Of a stretch of DNA of 64,000 nt, positions 46,713 through 56,400 are shown piece after piece (the stretch's first letter is position 1; every line of letters begins with the position of its first letter). A program made the position numbers and the translations under genes. Location of the stretch: NCBI GenBank assembly GCA_016716665.1, contig JADJVH010000003.1:124001-188000 (forward strand), in the 5' to 3' direction. The notes beneath the pieces were generated by a model, which worked only from the letters and a program-made list of their open reading frames with translations, did no database searches and had not been told where the DNA came from. This DNA is from Candidatus Opimibacter iunctus (lineage in GTDB: Bacteria > Bacteroidota > Bacteroidia > Chitinophagales > Saprospiraceae).

Positions 46713-48212
46713 ATGACCGAGTTTTCCTTTCTCTTTGATCTGCCCGCATACCAGGCCCACCGTATCCCACAACGGGTAGCCGCAGCCATGTGGCGCCAGG
46801 GTATCAAGGAAGAAACATCATCAACGCACCTAGCGACACTGGTCAGAACGATCGCTATCGCAATTAATCCAGCGTGGAGTAAAAAAAGGGAGACCGCATC
46901 ATCATCCTTACCGACCGGTACAGTATCAAATGGCTGGCCACCGACATGGCCATCATGTCCACCGGGGCAATCTCTACTCCATTGCATTACCCGGTGAAGA
47001 AGGCTGAGCTTGATCTCATCCTGAACCGCATCGAACCCGTGCTAATCATCCATACCCAGGGAATTGAATTTGAAGACAGCTCCAATACCCCAAGGATTCT
47101 CCTTGATGATCTGACAGCTTCAACAAAAGCTCCATCGGAAAATGATCTGAAAAAACTCGAAGAAATAAGGGCTGGACTACAACAGGATGATATCGCCACC
47201 ATCGTGCACACTTCAGGCAGTTCGGGTGAGCCACGTGCCGTATGCCTTTCCCATGGTAATGTGGTATCAAATGTGATCTCATTGCTTTCCATTGTACCTT
47301 TTACCCCAGGCACCAGGGTGATGAGCTTCCTGCCGATGAGCCACATCTTCGAGCGTATCGTGTGCTATGTATATATCGCCTGTGGCGCCAATATTTATTT
47401 TCTCGAATCTTATCGCAATGCGCTCTTCGCATTGAAAGACGTACGTCCTGAATATTTCACGAGCGTACCATTGATCCTGGAAAGATTTGCTTCCATCCTC
47501 GAGGATCGCATCGAAGAGACCTCGTGGTTTACCCGCTGGGCTTATCGCTCCTGGGAAAAAACGAATCGTGGCGTACTCTCGCACATCGGCAGCTTCATCG
47601 CACATCAATGGATCATCAAGCGATGGAAAAAATCAATGGGTGGCCCTGATGATGGCGAGGTGCTGGTCAAAGGACCAAATGTGATGTTGGGATATTACAA
47701 AGATGAAGGACAACTAAGCATTGGCTATCCAGGATGGATGGCTCCACACAGGCGACATCGGTCACTGGGAAAAAGAAGATTTCCTGGTCATCACCGATCG
47801 TAAATCAAATATCTATAAGCACGCTTCAGGAAAATTTATTGCCCCTGCACAAATCGAATCCATCCTCGTCCATCATCCGCTGATTCACGAAGCAATGATC
47901 ATCGGCTTTCAACGTCCCTTTACCATCGCCCTCATCATCCCTCACTTCGATGGCCTCCGCAGAGTGTGTGCAGAAAAGAATATCCATTGGACGGCCCCGG
48001 AATACATGATCCACAATACGCTCGTCATCGAAATGTACCGTGACCTCCTTGATCACCTCGGCCTCCACAGCCACGAGCGCATTGAAAAGTTTATACTACT
48101 CGCTGATACATGGAGCCCGGAAAATGGATTGCTGACCGCGACGTATAAGCCGAGACGGAAGGTGATTGAGGAGAAGTATGGGAAGGAGATTGAGGAGTTG
48201 TACGAGACGTGA
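46713..48212 (+). pseudogene. Long-chain acyl-CoA synthetase (AMP-forming), frameshifted and internally deleted
   Basis: Adenylate-forming enzyme starting MTEFSFLFDLPAYQAHR. Frames change near 46830, 46890 and 47715; joined, it reads RHWSERSLSQLIQRGVKKG then RIIILTDRYSIKWLATDMA, and later DGWLHTGDIGHWEKEDFLV. The P-loop is intact (IVHTSGSSGEPRAVCLSH), as are HTGD and ITDRKS. However RWKKSMG passes directly to GPDDGEVLVKGPNVMLGYY. Family members have roughly 100 residues here, including the substrate/adenylate motif YGLTE. The product would be inactive if this deletion is real. Ordinarily activates fatty acids for beta-oxidation or lipid synthesis. Confidence 0.8.
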
Positions 48213-48474
48213 GACGTGAGGTTGAATTCTAAACTGCCCGCAAAACTTTGTTTTGCAAGGCAGGGAATCATTCCGCTCGTCAGGAGACAAGCAACATATG
48301 GCATTTAAGTCAGGGCGCAGAAGGCGCCACTTAAACGAACAATGCTTTGTATCCATTGGCTATCTGTGGCTGTCGTTGAGCGGAGTCGAAACGACTATTG
48401 CAGGATCAACAAATACATTTCATAATGTAAAAACATCCGGTCGTTGAGCGGAGTCGAAACGACATGTGCAAAAT
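48213..48474. repeat. Hairpin-rich spacer with two GTCGTT...AACGAC copies
   Basis: GCTCGTC-AGGA-GACAAGC (48275-48292); a TTTAAGT...ACTTAAA element enclosing GGCGC-AGAAG-GCGCC (48302-48340), also found at 50744-50806; and two identical 24-base elements at 48372-48395 and 48440-48463 with ends GTCGTT/AACGAC and core GAGCGGAGTCGA. The last is a widespread Bacteroidota repeat type (recalled). Confidence 0.75.
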
Positions 48475-50339
48475 CTACCTCCCCATATGCACCAGCAACA
48501 CCGAAATATCAGAAGGTGACACCCCACTGATCCTACTCGCTTGTCCAAGCGTGCGTGGCCTGAGGCGTGTGAGTTTTTCACGGGACTCGATGCTCAGCGA
48601 ACTGATCTTTGAATAATCAATTCCATCATGCAGGGCCAGCTCTTCGAGGCGGTTCATCTTATCGACCATCTCCTGCTCGCGCTCGATATAGCCGCGATAC
48701 TTGATATTGACTTCGGCGAGGCTGATGGTCTCATCATCGTAGGAGGCAAGGCTTCTACCAATTGTGGCAGGTATGGCGTGATATCCTCGATACCAATATG
48801 CGGCCTACTCAGGAGCAGGGCCAGCTTTGTTTTTTGGATTACCGGCGAACTGCCTATAGATTCAAGGAATGGATTGATCTGGTCCGGATCAGCATTGACG
48901 GTGGACAACATCTGGTCGATCTGCTTGATACCATGGTTCTTCTGCTCTACTCTCTCCATACGATCTTCAAGCCCATTCATCCCAATCGCTTGTGCCAATG
49001 GTGTGAGCCTGATATCTGCATTGTCCTGACGCAGCAGGATGCGATGTTCAGCCCTTGAGGTAAACATACGATAAGGCTCGAGTGTGCCTTTATTGATGAG
49101 GTCATCTATCAACACCCCGATATATGCTTCTGATCTCTTGAGGATAAAAGGAGCTTGCTCATTGATAGCGAGGTGCGCATTGAGCCCGGCAATCAATCCC
49201 TGTGATGCAGCTTCTTCATACCCTGTCGTCCCATTGATCTGACCGGCAAAGAATAGATTCTTTACCAACCTCGTCTCCAGTGTTGGAGACAGTTGGGTAG
49301 GAGGGAAATAATCATACTCTATTGCATAGCCCGGACGGAACATCTTACAGTTTTCGAAACCGGTGACTTTGCGCAGTGCTTCGTATTGAACATCTTCAGG
49401 TAATGAAGATGAAAATCCATTGACATATACTTCGACCGTATCCCAACCTTCCGGCTCCACAAAAAGTTGATGTCTTTCCTTATCTGCAAAACGATCGATT
49501 TTATCTTCGATCGAAGGGCAGTAGCGTGGGCCGATCCCCTTGATGCGTCCATTGAACATTGGCGAACGATCGAAGCCAGTGCGCAATGCATCATGTACTG
49601 ATTCAGACGTATAGGTGATATAACAAGGCCTTTGCTTAAGCAATGGCGGAGTCTCTGTGTATGAAAATCTTCCAGCAGGTTCGTCGCCGGGCTGCAGCTC
49701 CATGACATCATAATTGAGGGAACGACCATCTACGCGAGGAGGTGTGCCTGTCTTCATGCGTCCTGCTTCAAAACCCAATTCTATCAGTTGCTCCGTAATA
49801 CCTGTCGCTGCTTTTTCACCTGCGCGTCCGCCGCCAAATTGCTTTTCGCCAATATGGATCACACCATTTAGGAATGTTCCATTGGTGAGGACAACTGACT
49901 TCCCTGGTATTTCCAGGCCAAGGCCTGTCCTTACTCCAGTTACTCTACCATCCTTCACAACCAGGCCGGTGACCATTTCCTGCCAGAAGTCTACCAAGGG
50001 GTTGGCCTCCAGCATCAGCCTCCATTTTTCTGCAAATCGCAGGCGATCGCTTTGAGCACGGGGGCTCCACATCGCTGGTCCTTTTGACCGATTGAGCATC
50101 CGGAATTGGATCATGGTATGATCTGTCACGATTCCGCTATATCCTCCCAGAGCATCTATTTCCCTGACAATCTGCCCTTTAGCTACACCACCCATGGCTG
50201 GATTGCAACTCATCTGGGCGATGGTCTGCATATTCATCGTAGCCAGCAGCACGCGGCTGCCCATATTGGCGGCAGCGACTGCAGCTTCACATCCGGCGTG
50301 GCCGGCACCTACTACGATGACGTCGTAATTTGGGAACAT
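48475..50339 (-). CDS. mnmG: tRNA uridine 5-carboxymethylaminomethyl modification enzyme MnmG (frameshifted)
   Basis: FAD-dependent partner of MnmE that modifies U34 of tRNAs; ~621 aa when joined. N-terminal FAD motif VVGAGHAGCEAA, then MSCNPAMGGVAKGQIVREIDALGG, GTPPRVDGRS, PRYCPSIEDKI and TGYEEAASQGLIAG. One base is missing near 48741-48748: the correct continuation is SYDDETISLAEVNIKYRG then YIEREQEMVDKMNRLEEL, ending with the tRNA-binding tail RPRTLGQASRISGVSPSDISVLLVHMGR-like end in the second frame. The gene is almost universal, so an assembly indel is the best explanation. Confidence 0.92.
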
Positions 50340-50883
50340 AGCTGCAAAGATAGGGAGTAAAGACGAAGGCGAAGGCTGAGGCGAAGGCGGAAGAGGCTGA
50401 AAAGGCTAAAGGGGCCGAAGGGGCTCAAGAGGCTCAATAGCAGATCGAAGCGCAGCGAAGATCCCGCACGCAGCGAAGCCGTATAGCGGGAGGGCAGAGA
50501 GCGGCATGAGATGGGGTGAGGGTGTGCATTGATGAAACGTAACTAACTACTTTTTTTAAAAAAGAGGTTGTTGGTAGCTTGCGGCTACCAACGGCAGGAA
50601 CATATATAACATGCCCAGTGCACTTCTCAATTTCTGACAGCCTCCCGGCTGTATGCACCAATCATGAATCGCTTGAGATTTTTACGCTCGTCTTTTGTCT
50701 TCGCAGAAAGTGCTACGACAACCGAAGGGAGACGAGAATATATTTCATTTAAGTCATGGAGATCATGCCGCAGGCTTGATGGCGCAAAAGGCACCACTTA
50801 AACGAACGGACCATTTTTTTTTGCCGAAGGCTGAAAAAATCAAATACTCACAACTGACAATTCACCACTCACATAACTAAAAG
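50340..50883. repeat. Repeat-rich spacer with composite element copy d
   Basis: No gene. GGCTGAAGA-type nonamers (50362-50440); a segment (50455-50505) inverted relative to 46508-46556; the composite element copy d with TTTTTTTAAAAAA (50551-50563), GTTGGTAGC...GCTACCAAC (50570-50592), 45 bases and CAGCC-TCCC-GGCTG (50638-50651); and a TTTAAGT...ACTTAAA element (50744-50806). A T-run at 50813 precedes the end of mvaA. Confidence 0.7.
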
Positions 50884-52221
50884 CTATAAGCTTTTAGCAG
50901 AAACCGTAGACCGCAATAGCTCAATATATTTCCTCAACTCTGGAAACGAAACCGTCTTGTCTTCAAAATACTTGAGGGCCTGTGCCGATTCCTTTTCGGT
51001 GGCTTCGAGGCGAAGCAACATATTATGAAGGTGCATGCGCATATGGCCTTTCTGGATACCGGTAGTGACGAGTGAACGGATCGCAGAGAAATTTTGCATC
51101 AATCCGGTTGCGGCTATCACCTGCATCAGTGTCGATGCATCAGGATTGCCGAGCATTTCTAAGGAGCGCTTTGCAAGTGGATGAAGTGTAGTCAACCCAC
51201 CCACTGTACCGACAGCAAGTGGTATCTCTAATTCAAACTTGAACATTCCATCAGTGACAGAACATTTACTCAAGCCCTTATATTTTCCACTCCTCGCAGC
51301 CCAGGTATGTCCACATGCTTCCACTGCGCGAAAGTCATTGGCAGTAGCCAATACCACAGCATCGATGCCGTTGAAGATTCCCTTGTTGTGCGTAGTAGCA
51401 CGATATGGATCAATATGCGAGATACGTACTGCCGTATAAAATCTGCGAGCAAATTCTTCCGGCCCAAGCTCACCTTCGAAATCTCCTAGATCGGTGACCG
51501 GACATTCGACCCATGCATGCACGCGGCAATCAGGTGTGTAGTTGGAAAGAATGGACATGATCACTTCAGGCACCGGAACATTGTCCGGCAGATGTTCTTC
51601 AAACCAGACCGGCAATGCCTGTGCACAGCACTCGAGAATAGAATTGATAAAGTTGGCGCCCATCGAATCACGCGTATCCGCTTCGACCATCAGTTGGTAG
51701 TATCCAGGCTCGCGATCACACATATTGATGAGCGAAATATTCCTGATTCCACCTCCACGGGCATCCATGTTGCAGGTGATGTCTTTTGAACATGTAATCA
51801 GGTGAGCTGAGAGTTCATCCGCATGTGAAGCGATGAGTTCAGGATCACCATACCAGAGGAAATGAACCTGACCGGTTTTTAACGTGCCGATGACTTTAGC
51901 ATGAATTCCGCCTTTGTCCAACCAAAATTTTGCTGCACTGGCAGCAGCGGCAACAACAGAACTTTCTTCAGTAACCATTGGCACAACGTAGGTCACACCA
52001 TTGACGAGGAAGTTGGGGGCGATGCCTAAAGGCAGCGGGTAATTGCTGATTGTATTTTCGCTGAAGCCATCGAGGATACGTTGTTGCTCTTCGTTGGCGA
52101 GGAGATAGCTGGCGAGTTCGCGCTTTACGGTTTCAGGATCTTTAAAGAAGTTTTCGACAAGCCATTTGATCTTGCCCATCTTGGATAGCTTCGAAAACCC
52201 GGATATCGTCTTTCCTCCCAT
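50884..52221 (-). CDS. mvaA: Hydroxymethylglutaryl-CoA reductase, class II
   Basis: 445 aa; reduces HMG-CoA to mevalonate. Class II landmarks: catalytic Glu in TEESSVVAAAASAAKFW, ADTRDSMGANFINSI, catalytic Lys in THNKGIFNGIDAVV, Asp region in VTDGMFKFELEIPLAVGTVGGL and C-terminal His in KGHMRMHLHNMLL. It follows idi-2 with a 3-base gap, so the pair makes a mevalonate-pathway operon; mvaK, mvaD and HMG-CoA synthase are not in the window. In Bacteroidota the class II enzyme acts in the biosynthetic direction. Confidence 0.93.
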   Translation of the reverse strand: MGGKTISGFSKLSKMGKIKWLVENFFKDPETVKRELASYLLANEEQQRILDGFSENTISNYPLPLGIAPNFLVNGVTYVVPMVTEESSVVAAAASAAKFWLDKGGIHAKVIGTLKTGQVHFLWYGDPELIASHADELSAHLITCSKDITCNMDARGGGIRNISLINMCDREPGYYQLMVEADTRDSMGANFINSILECCAQALPVWFEEHLPDNVPVPEVIMSILSNYTPDCRVHAWVECPVTDLGDFEGELGPEEFARRFYTAVRISHIDPYRATTHNKGIFNGIDAVVLATANDFRAVEACGHTWAARSGKYKGLSKCSVTDGMFKFELEIPLAVGTVGGLTTLHPLAKRSLEMLGNPDASTLMQVIAATGLMQNFSAIRSLVTTGIQKGHMRMHLHNMLLRLEATEKESAQALKYFEDKTVSFPELRKYIELLRSTVSAKSL

Positions 52222-52224
52222 CGC

Positions 52225-53250
52225 TTATTTCACCTTCAGGTAATGCTGAGCTAATTGCAGGCCACGTATCTGGCTGTGCACATATTGATCCAGTGCCTCC
52301 TGGCTCTCGGCTGCATACTTGAGAAAGCCACTTGCCTGACCGTATACAGAGGGGGCAGATAATTTTTGCATCCAGTAATATCCATCGAGGAAATCACGTA
52401 CGCCACCGGAAATGATAAACTGCCTGCACAGGATGTCTTCCGAATCTTCGGACATATATTCATTGATCCATCCCAGCATTTCACCTGCTGAGTGGCCGAT
52501 CCTTGACACCGGTTCGAATACTTCGCGTTGCTGGCCACTGGAGCGCAACAATTCGAGCTTTGAAAAATTGGTTCCGCCGTGGGCTGCTAGTTCTAAGGCA
52601 GCAATAGGCATCCTGAGGATCGCAGCGATACTCTCGGGGCCCATTCCCTGACCTACTTCCTTGACGATGATGGGGCAGTCCAGGAAATCCATCAGGCGGC
52701 TCAGGGTACTGATCGGGGAGTTGACAATAAAATCTCCTTCCGGTTGCAGCCATTCCTGCAGTGGGTTGATATGTACCACGAGGCCATCAGCTTTGAGCCG
52801 GTCGAGCATGATACGGATATCTTCCAGGCTTCCCTTGTCGAGCATGTACTCGATCTGGGCGATACCGAGATTGGCATAGAGTGGCAGATCAGGGCCGATG
52901 ATATCCCTGACATTGAAATCCTTGAGGCGGTCGAGGCTATCCAGGAGCGGGCGGCATGAACCGAGGCCCATCCCCAGGCCAAACTTTGCGCAAGTCTGTG
53001 CCAGTCGGCGGTTGATCGTATAGGCCATTTCTGTCCCCCCGGTCATGCTGCTGACCCAAAGTGGGGCCCTCAGCGTCTTTCCGAGGAAATTGATACTGAG
53101 GTCCAGATCCTTGTGCGGATGTCCGGCCAGCATGGGCTCGTAATAGAACCGGTCATCAGGTCCCTTATTGGCCATATCTGCCCTGAAAGCCAGGTCTATA
53201 TGATCCTGCTTACGGTCTGTCACTGTCGTCCCGGGGGTATTCTCTTCCAT
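52225..53250 (-). CDS. fni: Type 2 isopentenyl-diphosphate delta-isomerase
   Basis: 341-aa FMN/NADPH-dependent enzyme interconverting IPP and DMAPP. Motifs: RKQDHIDLAFRAD at the N-terminus, SSMTGGTEMAYTINRRLAQ, GLGSCRPLLD, INPLQEWLQPEGDF with the catalytic Gln, IVKEVGQGMGPES and AAHGGTNFSKLE for FMN and Mg binding. First gene of the idi-2/mvaA unit. Confidence 0.94.
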   Translation of the reverse strand: MEENTPGTTVTDRKQDHIDLAFRADMANKGPDDRFYYEPMLAGHPHKDLDLSINFLGKTLRAPLWVSSMTGGTEMAYTINRRLAQTCAKFGLGMGLGSCRPLLDSLDRLKDFNVRDIIGPDLPLYANLGIAQIEYMLDKGSLEDIRIMLDRLKADGLVVHINPLQEWLQPEGDFIVNSPISTLSRLMDFLDCPIIVKEVGQGMGPESIAAILRMPIAALELAAHGGTNFSKLELLRSSGQQREVFEPVSRIGHSAGEMLGWINEYMSEDSEDILCRQFIISGGVRDFLDGYYWMQKLSAPSVYGQASGFLKYAAESQEALDQYVHSQIRGLQLAQHYLKVK

Positions 53251-53443
53251 ACTAGGGTGTAAAGGTATGCTTTCGGCGGTCGTTTTTGAGTGATTACATG
53301 TCGTAAACAGAGTTCGCTTGAAAAGGTTAAAAGGCTGCAGGGGCTGAAGAGGCGAAAGAGGCTGAAGAGGCTGAAGAGCCGAAAGGGGAGATTCCAGATA
53401 CCAGACGCACAGATACCAGACTCGTGGCGACCAAAAAAAAAAT
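53251..53443. repeat. Spacer with nonamer and heptamer repeats
   Basis: 9-bp GGCTGAAGA units at about 53332-53386 (six or so, degenerate), then AGATACCAGACGCACAGATACCAGACTC (53391-53422), a 7-8 bp TCTGG-family tract in the reverse sense. Confidence 0.7.
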
Positions 53444-53469
53444 AAGGCGGGTCAACTGACCCGCCTTTT
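53434..53469 (-). terminator. Intrinsic terminator of the LRR/T9SS gene
   Basis: Stem AAGGCGGGTCA / TGACCCGCCTT (53444-53467, 11-bp arms, two-base loop). On the minus strand it is followed by TATTTTTTTTTT. It ends 24 bases after the stop codon at 53492. Confidence 0.9.
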
Positions 53470-53491
53470 CTACAAAAGATGTTATTCCCTT

Positions 53492-56400
53492 CTATTCCAT
53501 CAGCATTACTTTGCCTGTCATCATGGTGCCTTCGCCATAAAAGACAACAAAGTAATTTCCGGGTGACATGCCTTCACTTGAAAATTCAAACACGTTGGCT
53601 TCTTCCTGGAGCACTTCGACAGGCCATGTCTTGATGAGAGCGCCTGATGTATTGTAGATACGGATCACTCCCTGCGAATTGACCTTGCTTATGATACGTA
53701 CTGTGCAATTATCCCTGAATGGATTAGGATAAACCAAAAGGCTTTCATGCTTTTCTGGTTGGACTGTCACCTCAACATCTGTCAATACCAAATCAATCAC
53801 TGCTGATGGACAGGATACTTCTCCTTCCAGGCCATATGCATGGATGACCAACTGTTGTCCTGTAAATGCCTCCAATTGATAAATAAAAGAACTTTCTGTA
53901 CCATAGGGCATTCCGATAACAACAGATGTACCATTTTCAATCAATTCAACTACATACCCTGTAATATCAGGATCCGTTGAAGGTGTCCAGGCAACTTCAA
54001 GGAGCAACGTCTGAGGATCGAGGACAGCTTCAATATCCTGTGGTGGGTTAAATCCTGAAACGCCTTCAAAATAATCTGTAGCATAGTCATAAAACAAAGA
54101 CTGCCCCTGATAAGCCAATGCCTGCAGCGCAAAAGTGCAATAGGATTCAACAGCAGTTCCAGGTATGGTAGCCAGCCCCAACGTGGCATCCACTGTCACC
54201 AGGTAAGCCCCGTTATATCCGGTCTGGTCATCATCCGCGAAAAAATCAATGGAATCACCCTCAGCGAATAACGCACTGTCCCAATGCACCTCAATTCCAT
54301 CAAATGTAGGTATGGCATTTATTTCAAATGATGCATCATAACCAAGGTAATATACTCTGACCGATGATTCAACATCAGCCTGGACGTTCCAGTTTCCGGC
54401 GACGGGTTGATAAAGTGTCCAGAAAGCATTGTGTTGTGATGCATCCGTATTTAACTCAGCATCATCAGAGGGCTCCTCTACGCTTATGATTGTACCATCT
54501 GGTTTCATGAGTGCAACCGTTGGAAGTACTGACAGGTTTGTTGCTTTAACGATAGCCAGCCTTGTATCATCCGGAACATCAATCCTGTACGTAAAAGCAG
54601 ATGGTGCTCTGGTGACCGAACCTTCAAGCATACGGAACGTAAAGAAATCGGGATCATCATAACGCTTGGCTAATTCAATCCTGTATTCAACATTCCCTAC
54701 ACGTCCACCAAAGTTTACATTGCCGAGTATAAACTTTGTCTGTGGTTTGTAGATCAAAATTCCATCACCACCGATATCATACGGCAAACCAAATTTCGCG
54801 TTCACCCAATCATATGGAAACTTATCCGCCAGTTTAGGGATGGTGATCATGCCCTCAAACTTCCCAAAGAAGGAACTGATTGGAACATGGGTATACGCCA
54901 AATCCACTGAACCGCTGGCCATAAACTTTTTATCCCCATCTTCATTTTTGTATGGAACCATCTTCACCTGGCCTCCTGTCTTCATTCGTTGCGCACGCAG
55001 ATCAATACTCCCATAGATCCCGCCTTCAACCAGCCACCAGTCATCATAAATTGGCGGATTGAAAAACTTGCCATCCCCTGCTTCAATTTTCAATTCGGTT
55101 GGTGGAATGTATTCCACACTGGTTGTAATCTCGAAAAGGTCATCATTGAGCACAGACCTGAAAATGCCGCCAAACCGCATACCCCATGGCGGATCCGAGA
55201 TACTGCTGATACGACCCTCACAGCCAATAATTCCGATCCCTGTTGTTGCAATCGGAATTACATTTTGCTGTAACACTGCTTTCATCGATATGCTGTCCAG
55301 TTCCCCTCCTACGAATCCAAGTCCACCACCCACTTCAATGAATGGGGTCAGGAGTGTCAATCCGAATGTGAGCTTATCATCCTCCTGGTCATATGCAGCC
55401 GCAAGATTCTTTAAGCAAAATCCCGGAGCAAGACCCAGATCATTGACTTCCATGCCGTCAACAGAAATGCCCTCAGTCGATATCACCAGTCCTTCGATGG
55501 CGATCTCAGTGGTTTGCTCCGGCTCACTTCCGCATGAAGGCGTGATGTTGTCAAATGAAACCGTAAACGCAAGGGAAATGCCATTGGCATGCGTGCCTCC
55601 TACAAGTTGAAGGTTATCCAATTTAATTTTCAATCCTCCAATCTCTGGCACGTACTGTTCAAGGGCTTCATTGATAAAACCTGTCAGTTTGCCATTGGCA
55701 CCACCTATTGATAGTTCATATTCTCCTTCTGCCAGGGTGAAATTTCCCACGCCACCTCCGGGAAGCAGGATATCCTCGACAAAGAACTTGCCATCGACTT
55801 TAACAACAAGATCTACCGTGTCCAGGCTAAACGTCCCCTCGAAGAGTAAAAAATCATTGATCGAGATTGGATAGCCCGTCTGTATTTCATTAGGTTCATC
55901 TCCAGACTCCCATGTAGCCTCAGGCGCTGTAATACAGATATCAAAAATGCCATTCTCCCAACATTGGGGTATAACATCGACCGCAAGTTTACTCCGAAGT
56001 GTTAAATCAGGCAGCATGGGATTATTGATCTCACAGTGATAGTCTGCCGGGCTTTCGGTTTTATATATATTGAAGGTATCCCGTCCTTCACCTACTTTAT
56101 CCCAACCTTTATACCAGGCGTAGGTATTTCCTGATCCCCTGACATCAACCGTGAGCGTAATAGAATCCCCTACGTTTGCCGCAAGCATTTTGACGTAATC
56201 CTGACTGCCATATAAAAATCGCTCTACGTCCTTTTGGGGAAGTAAATCATCAAACTGCAGCTTATTATTATAGCATGATACCTCAAATAAATCAGGAGCC
56301 CCGGATGCCAGGTCAGGCAGGCTGTCAAACTTGTTGTTCCACATCCGTATGTCAACCAATTTAGACATATCCGCATCCGGAAAGGTACCCGTCAATTCAT

